A stretch of 64,000 nt of DNA from Hyphomicrobiaceae bacterium (GTDB taxonomy: Bacteria > Pseudomonadota > Alphaproteobacteria > Rhizobiales > Hyphomicrobiaceae): the NCBI GenBank assembly GCA_041397645.1, contig JAWKWE010000004.1:1736001-1800000 (forward strand), given 5' to 3'. Positions 59,409 through 64,000 of this stretch are shown here, piece by piece. Position 1 is the stretch's first letter. Every line of letters begins with the position of its first letter. Below the pieces are notes generated by a model, which saw only the letters and a program-made list of their open reading frames with translations, was not told where the DNA came from and made no database searches. Position numbers and translations under genes: made by a program.

Positions 59409-61304
59409 ATGTTAGAGGCAATGCGCCGCGGCGCCCAGACTTGGGTCGCCAAGCTGCTTTTCGGAATTCTGGTGTTCTCGTTCGCTATCTGGGGCGTCGC
59501 CGACGTCTTCCGGGGCTGGGGGCAAGGCTCGATCGCCAGCGTTGGCCGGACACCGATTACGGCGGAGGAGTTCAACCGCAGCTTCCAAAGCGAACTCGAC
59601 CAGTTCTCGAAACAGGCCAACCGCCGTCTGACGCCAGCTGAGGGTCGCTCGCTTGGGATCGATCGCCGCGTTCTCAATCAGCTCGTGGGCGGCGCCGCCA
59701 TCGAGCAGCACGCAAATAACCTGGGTCTGTCACTGTCCGATCAGAGCATCGTCGACATGGTCATGAACGACCCCGACTTCAAAGGCGCCGACGGCAAGTT
59801 CTCTCGCCAGGGCTTCGACGCCTTCCTGCGTCAAGTCGGCTTGAGCGAGAAGGGGTTCGTCGAGCTGCGCAAGCGCGATCAGCTGCGCACGGACATGATC
59901 GGCGCCTTCGTCACAGCCCAGACTGTTCCCAAGCCGATGCTTGAGACCATCTATGCTTATAACAACGAGAAACGCACCATCGCTTATGTGGACATCAATC
60001 CAGAGAAAGCGGTGACTGTGACCGATCCAGACGAAGCCAAGCTCAAGGAACTCTACGAGGCCGGCAAGTCGGGATACATGACCCCCGAATATCGCAAGTT
60101 CGAAATCCTGCTCCTTTCGCCTGACGATCTGAAGAAAACGATTCAGATCCCCGACAGCGATGTAAAGGCCGAATACGAGAAGACCAAGGAATCCTACGAC
60201 ATTCCAGAGAAGCGCCGTATTCAGCAGATCCCCTTCAAGGACAAGGCCGCAGCAGAAGCTGCCAAGAAGGCGCTCGATGCGGGAACCAAAACCTTCGGTG
60301 AAGTCGCAAAGGACGCTGGTGCACAAGACACCGACGTCGACCTTGGCCTCATCACCAAAGCGCAGCTCATCGACAAGAAGATCGCCGACGCCGCATTCTC
60401 GCTGGACAAGGATAAGATCTCCGACGTCATCGAGGGCACGTTCGCCACCGTGCTGCTGCGCGTCACGCAGATCGAGCCCGGCGTCACCAAGACTTTCGAC
60501 GACGTCAAAGACGAAGTGAAGGACAAGCTGGCGACGGCCAAGGCGCAGTTGCTGGTGCAGGAAACGCGCGACCAGATCGAGGATGCGCGTAACGCCGGCA
60601 AGACGCTGAAGGAAATCGCTGAGACGATGAAGCTGACCTACAAACAGGTCGACGCAGCCGACAGCCGCGGCTTGATGCCTGATGGCAAGCCAGCCCTGCA
60701 AACGTCAGACCTGCGCAAGATCATGGCAGAGGTATTTTCGCCAGATACCGGTCTCGACCAGGAAGGGATCGACCTACCCGACAATACTTTTGCCTGGGTC
60801 AACACGATCTCCACAGACCCGCCCAAACAAAAGACCTTCGATGAGGTCAAGGACGAGGTGAAGGCGCGTTACATGTCCAACGAGCGCACCCGACTGATCA
60901 GCGAACTTGCCACCAAACTGGTCGAGCGCGTCGACAACGGCGAGCCGTTGAGCGCAATCGAAGCGGCTGCCGGCAACACGGTACAGAAAACCGATCCGGT
61001 GACGCGCACGACTATTCCGCAGGGTCTGTCGCAATCGGCGGTGGCACAGGCTTTTGCCTTGCAGAAGGGCAAGGCGGGATCGGCAGAAACACCTGATCGT
61101 CAGTCTCGCGTGGTTCTTCAGGTTGAAGACATCACGCCAGCGTCGGCCCCCAGCAAGGAGGATCTCGACAAGCTCGCCAAGGAAATCTCTCCTGAGTTGT
61201 CGAACCAGGTTCTCACCGAATACACCGAAGCCCTGAAGAAGCAACTTGGCGCCACTGTCAACGAGGCCGAGCTGCAGCGCGTGCTGGGCACGAGCGAGGA
61301 ATAA
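59409..61304 (+). CDS. ppiD: PpiD/SurA-type membrane-anchored peptidyl-prolyl isomerase
   Basis: A 631-residue protein: a short cytosolic start (MLEAMRRGAQTW), one membrane helix (about 14-32, LLFGILVFSFAIWGVADV), then a long periplasmic chaperone part with a SurA_N-like domain (residues 36-160) and a parvulin-type PPIase domain (about 255-370). Such PpiD proteins sit at the Sec exit and help fold secreted proteins. ATG 59409 fits family length; the frame open to 59337 adds 24 residues. It precedes trpE by only 24 bases, a common alphaproteobacterial order. Confidence 0.9.
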   Translation: MLEAMRRGAQTWVAKLLFGILVFSFAIWGVADVFRGWGQGSIASVGRTPITAEEFNRSFQSELDQFSKQANRRLTPAEGRSLGIDRRVLNQLVGGAAIEQHANNLGLSLSDQSIVDMVMNDPDFKGADGKFSRQGFDAFLRQVGLSEKGFVELRKRDQLRTDMIGAFVTAQTVPKPMLETIYAYNNEKRTIAYVDINPEKAVTVTDPDEAKLKELYEAGKSGYMTPEYRKFEILLLSPDDLKKTIQIPDSDVKAEYEKTKESYDIPEKRRIQQIPFKDKAAAEAAKKALDAGTKTFGEVAKDAGAQDTDVDLGLITKAQLIDKKIADAAFSLDKDKISDVIEGTFATVLLRVTQIEPGVTKTFDDVKDEVKDKLATAKAQLLVQETRDQIEDARNAGKTLKEIAETMKLTYKQVDAADSRGLMPDGKPALQTSDLRKIMAEVFSPDTGLDQEGIDLPDNTFAWVNTISTDPPKQKTFDEVKDEVKARYMSNERTRLISELATKLVERVDNGEPLSAIEAAAGNTVQKTDPVTRTTIPQGLSQSAVAQAFALQKGKAGSAETPDRQSRVVLQVEDITPASAPSKEDLDKLAKEISPELSNQVLTEYTEALKKQLGATVNEAELQRVLGTSEE

Positions 61305-61328
61305 CAGGGAGGACCACGGGACCAAGCC

Positions 61329-62951
61329 GTGGCGACGCCGATGTCGAAGACGCAATCCGCTGGCTGCGCTCCCGCGGCTGGGCCCATTAGTGGTGACGGT
61401 CCCCAGCAGAGCGCGGCCAGCCCCACGTTCGAGGAGTTCGCGCGCGCCTACGGTGAGGGCAAGCCGCAAGTCGTCTACACACGCCTCGTCGCCGATCTGG
61501 AAACACCGGTTTCCGCCTATCTGAAGCTCGCCGACCGCCGTCCGATGAGTTTCCTTTTGGAATCGGTTGAAGGCGGGGCGACGCGCGGGCGGTATTCGAT
61601 CATCGGTCTTGCGCCGGACATCATCTGGCGTGCCCACGGTGCGCACGCTGAGATCAATCGCAAAGCCGAGCGCGATCCAAGCGCCTTCACGCCTGAAAGC
61701 GCTCCGACGCTCGACTCGCTGCGTGCGCTGCTTGCCGAAAGCGCCATCGTACTGCCGGAGGGATTGCCTCCGATGGCAGCCGGTGTGTTTGGCTACATGG
61801 GCTACGACACGGTTCGCCAGATCGAGCACTTGCCCGAGATGACGCCCGATGCGCTCTGCGTGCCGGACGCGATCATGATCCGCCCCACGCTGATGGCCAT
61901 CTTTGACAGCATCAAAGACGAAATCACCATCGTAACGCCGGTGCGGCCAGCGAACGGCGTAAGCGCGCAGGAAGCGTATGATGGCGCGCTGAAGCGTCTC
62001 AACGCCATCGTCGCGCGTCTCGATGAGCCGTTACCCCACGCGACTGCGGCGCGACTCGACACCCTGGCGATGCCCGATCCGGTCTCCAACACGAGCGAGG
62101 CGGACTATCTCGCCATGGTCGCGAAGGCAAAGGAGTACATCAAGGCCGGCGACATCTTCCAAGTCGTCCTGTCCCAACGCTTCTCCGCGCCATTCACACT
62201 GCCTTCGTTCGCACTCTATCGCGCGCTGCGGCGCCTAAATCCGTCACCGTTCCTGTTCCACCTGGACTTCGGCGACTTTTCGCTGGTGGGGTCCTCGCCT
62301 GAAATTCTGGTGCGCGTGCGCGACGGCGAAGTCACCATCCGTCCCATCGCGGGCACCATCCGCCGCGGCAGCGACGGGGCGGAGGACCGCGCCCTTGCGA
62401 GTGCGTTGCTTGCCGATCCCAAGGAACGTTCCGAGCATCTTATGCTGCTCGACCTTGGCCGCAACGATGTTGGACGGGTAGCGCAAGTCGGCACCGTATG
62501 CGTTACCGACCAGTTCGTCATCGAACGCTACAGCCACGTCATGCACATCGTGTCGAATGTCGTGGGACATCTCGACGAGAAAAATCACGACGCTATTGAT
62601 GCTCTGATGGCAGGCTTTCCGGCGGGCACAGTCTCAGGCGCGCCCAAGGTCCGCGCGATGGAAATCATTGCCGAGCTGGAAAAAGCCAAGCGCGGGCCGT
62701 ACGCGGGCTGCGTGGGATACTTCTCCGCCGGTGGCGAGATGGACACCTGCATCGTGCTGCGCACCGCCGTGGTGAAGGACGGCGTGCTGCACGTTCAAGC
62801 CGGCGCAGGCGTCGTGCACGACAGCATTGCTGCCAACGAGCAGCAGGAGTGCATCAACAAAGCAAAAGCGATCGTTCGCGCCGCCGAGGAGGCGGTCCGC
62901 TTCGCGGCCAAGACGAAAAAGGGTGCCAGCAACGGCGGATTGTTCGGCTGA
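61329..62951 (+). CDS. trpE: anthranilate synthase component I
   Basis: Makes anthranilate from chorismate, the first step of tryptophan synthesis; a separate TrpG supplies ammonia. The protein is 540 residues from a GTG at 61329, or 536 from ATG 61341. It has the chorismate-binding signatures PSPFLFHLDFGDF, IAGTIRRG, LMLLDLGRNDVGRVA and GTVSGAPKVRAMEII. The first 30 residues are low-complexity and variable. The tryptophan feedback site residues (LLES) lie near the N-terminus. It follows ppiD with no terminator between, so the two may share a transcript. Confidence 0.96.
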   Translation: MATPMSKTQSAGCAPAAGPISGDGPQQSAASPTFEEFARAYGEGKPQVVYTRLVADLETPVSAYLKLADRRPMSFLLESVEGGATRGRYSIIGLAPDIIWRAHGAHAEINRKAERDPSAFTPESAPTLDSLRALLAESAIVLPEGLPPMAAGVFGYMGYDTVRQIEHLPEMTPDALCVPDAIMIRPTLMAIFDSIKDEITIVTPVRPANGVSAQEAYDGALKRLNAIVARLDEPLPHATAARLDTLAMPDPVSNTSEADYLAMVAKAKEYIKAGDIFQVVLSQRFSAPFTLPSFALYRALRRLNPSPFLFHLDFGDFSLVGSSPEILVRVRDGEVTIRPIAGTIRRGSDGAEDRALASALLADPKERSEHLMLLDLGRNDVGRVAQVGTVCVTDQFVIERYSHVMHIVSNVVGHLDEKNHDAIDALMAGFPAGTVSGAPKVRAMEIIAELEKAKRGPYAGCVGYFSAGGEMDTCIVLRTAVVKDGVLHVQAGAGVVHDSIAANEQQECINKAKAIVRAAEEAVRFAAKTKKGASNGGLFG

Positions 62952-62982
62952 GTGGAATAATCCGCCCTGCTGCAAAGCGCGT

Positions 62983-63399
62983 TCACTTCGCATTTGCTTT
63001 GGCGTCAGGACGCGCGTCCTTCCACTTCTTTCCCCATGCGCGTTGCCAGGGCGTCCAGCGCGGCGTCCAGAAGATGCTGATGCAGGCGTGCCAAACCGCA
63101 TAGATCACGAACCACACCAGCACGCGGAACGGCGCTGCTCCCAGCGCGAACAACCACGGACGCACGCGGTTCCACGTTCCCGAGCCAAAACGCATCGTGC
63201 GCGCTTTCACCCACGCCCGAACCGTCTCGCGCCCGAACGCTCTCTCCGCAACGCGCACTCCGATGAAGGCAATAAGAAGAAGCGGCAGCAACAGCCACAG
63301 CATTCCCCAGACCAGATACGAAACCACCCACCACGCGAGCGAAAGCACGACGCTCAACAGCGACCACAATACTCCAACAATGGCGGAAATCGTCTCCAT
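62983..63399 (-). CDS. membrane protein with two N-terminal helices, function unknown
   Basis: A 138-residue protein from ATG 63399. Its first 60 residues are almost all hydrophobic with Trp (LWSLLSVVLSLAWWVVSYLVWGMLWLLLPLLLIAFIGV), so one or two helices; then a basic stretch (RVAERAFGRETVRAWVKAR), another Trp-rich helix (FRVLVWFVIYAVWHACISIFW), and a charged C-terminus. No family recognised. It lies between trpE and sixA, which are on the other strand. The frame open to 63456 overlaps no other gene, but the ATG at 63399 has AAGGA close before it. Confidence 0.68.
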   Translation of the reverse strand: METISAIVGVLWSLLSVVLSLAWWVVSYLVWGMLWLLLPLLLIAFIGVRVAERAFGRETVRAWVKARTMRFGSGTWNRVRPWLFALGAAPFRVLVWFVIYAVWHACISIFWTPRWTPWQRAWGKKWKDARPDAKANAK

Positions 63400-63506
63400 G
63401 GATCCTTGGCGTCTTAACCACGACAACTGGAAATCGGATAACGGTTGGCGGCGCAAACCCCTTTGTCTATGGTGCTCGCGAACAACCAGCGAAAAGCGGC
63501 TCTTCT

Positions 63507-64000
63507 ATGCTCACGCTCGCGATCCTTCGCCATGCCAAGTCTGATTGGAACGCGCCGGTGGACGACGATTTCGACCGGCCGTTGAATGCGCGCGGGCTGA
63601 ATGCGGCCCCGCTGGCCGGGCAAGCCATCGCACATATAGGGCTTAAGCCCACACTCATTTTGTGCTCATCGGCCAAACGCACACGCGAGACGCTCGATCT
63701 CGCGTTGCCGGAAATGCAGCTTGCGCCCCACATCGAGATCGTTACCGACGACAAGTTGTATTTGGCGAGCTTCATGACGCTGATTGAGGTTTTGCGCGAC
63801 ACACGCGACGTACACGAATGTATTCTCATCATCGGACACAATCCGGGCTTGCACGAACTCGCTGTTGCTCTGGCAGGCAAGGGCGAGACCGCAGCACTTA
63901 CCGCTCTTCAGGACAACCTGCCGACTGCGGCCCTGGTGGCGATGGAGCTCAAACGCTCCCATTGGCGCGACGTGCGAAGCGGGGATGGGCGGCTGACCGC
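63507..64000 (+). CDS. sixA: histidine phosphatase SixA-like (partial)
   Basis: Reads open from ATG 63507 to the window edge, 164 codons. The RHG motif is ILRHAKSDW (catalytic His 9), with the CSSAKRTRETLDLAL segment (second Arg), and the distal His in IIGHNPGL. SixA removes phosphate from His of signalling phosphotransfer domains; relatives may act on other phospho-His proteins. The family is about 160-175 residues, so little of the C-terminus is missing. It follows the membrane protein gene divergently. Confidence 0.88.
   Translation, partial: MLTLAILRHAKSDWNAPVDDDFDRPLNARGLNAAPLAGQAIAHIGLKPTLILCSSAKRTRETLDLALPEMQLAPHIEIVTDDKLYLASFMTLIEVLRDTRDVHECILIIGHNPGLHELAVALAGKGETAALTALQDNLPTAALVAMELKRSHWRDVRSGDGRLT

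Noticed and set aside
1..64000. CRISPR arrays, prophage, toxin-antitoxin pairs or complete insertion sequences.
   Set aside because: No regular repeats with spacers, no integrase, transposase or phage genes, and no paired small toxin/antitoxin genes were found by eye.

Overview
The window is high-GC, gene-dense bacterial chromosome with the gene content of an alphaproteobacterium of the order Hyphomicrobiales (Rhizobiales). Pointers are the miaA-ilvI-ilvN-ilvC run, the split FGAM synthase set purC/purS/purQ/purL, the F1-ATPase inhibitor zeta protein (DUF1476) beside purC, the tpiA/secG/pyrG and ppiD/trpE neighbourhoods, an alphaproteobacterial porin ending in Phe, and an HWE-type histidine kinase. 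A PQQ alcohol dehydrogenase with its own cytochrome c and a PQQ sugar dehydrogenase suggest a Hyphomicrobium-like, possibly methylotrophic, soil or water organism; that last step is inference. No rRNA, tRNA, CRISPR array, phage or complete insertion sequence was seen.

Layout. 1-3.8 kb: PhzF (cut by the window edge), a NUDIX hydrolase, a small Cys-rich secreted protein and a prokaryotic pentameric ligand-gated ion channel. 3.9-14 kb: branched-chain amino acid synthesis (ilvC; then, on one strand, miaA, ilvI, a secreted protein, a methyltransferase, a GST, ilvN, a LysE exporter and a PQQ sugar dehydrogenase). The methyltransferase lies between two copies of the 5' end of the GST gene. 14-25 kb: a Spy-like Met-rich protein split from its signal peptide, DUF302, porin, an Atm1-type ABC exporter, a LysM/coiled-coil protein, a LOG-family hydrolase, a DUF6600 protein, MeaB and a double-CDGSH protein. 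25-35 kb: amino acid permease, a Leu/Ile/Val-type binding protein, purB, a ClC channel, FKBP, bactofilin, HdeD and several small secreted proteins.

35-45 kb is the most unusual part. It holds a choloylglycine-hydrolase-like enzyme flanked by two related short inverted-repeat elements, purL, three tandem paralogous small secreted proteins, a 29-codon ORF in its own terminator-bounded unit, and a PQQ alcohol dehydrogenase with the aspartate pair typical of lanthanide-dependent enzymes plus a dihaem cytochrome. The first and third paralogues and the 29-codon unit share an ATGCA...TGCAT inverted repeat upstream.

44.7-54.6 kb: ankyrin protein, an orphan tungstate-type binding protein, purQ, a transglutaminase, a small membrane protein, KptA, purS, purC, the zeta inhibitor, stress-type small proteins and a GAF-PAS-HWE kinase. 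54.8-64 kb: a secreted Ala/Lys-rich protein, pyrG, secG, tpiA with a coupled secreted protein, ppiD, trpE, a membrane protein and the start of sixA.

All calls were made by reading translations and DNA by eye. No database search was possible, so family names rest on recognised motifs and start sites on codon context and Shine-Dalgarno (SD) sequences.
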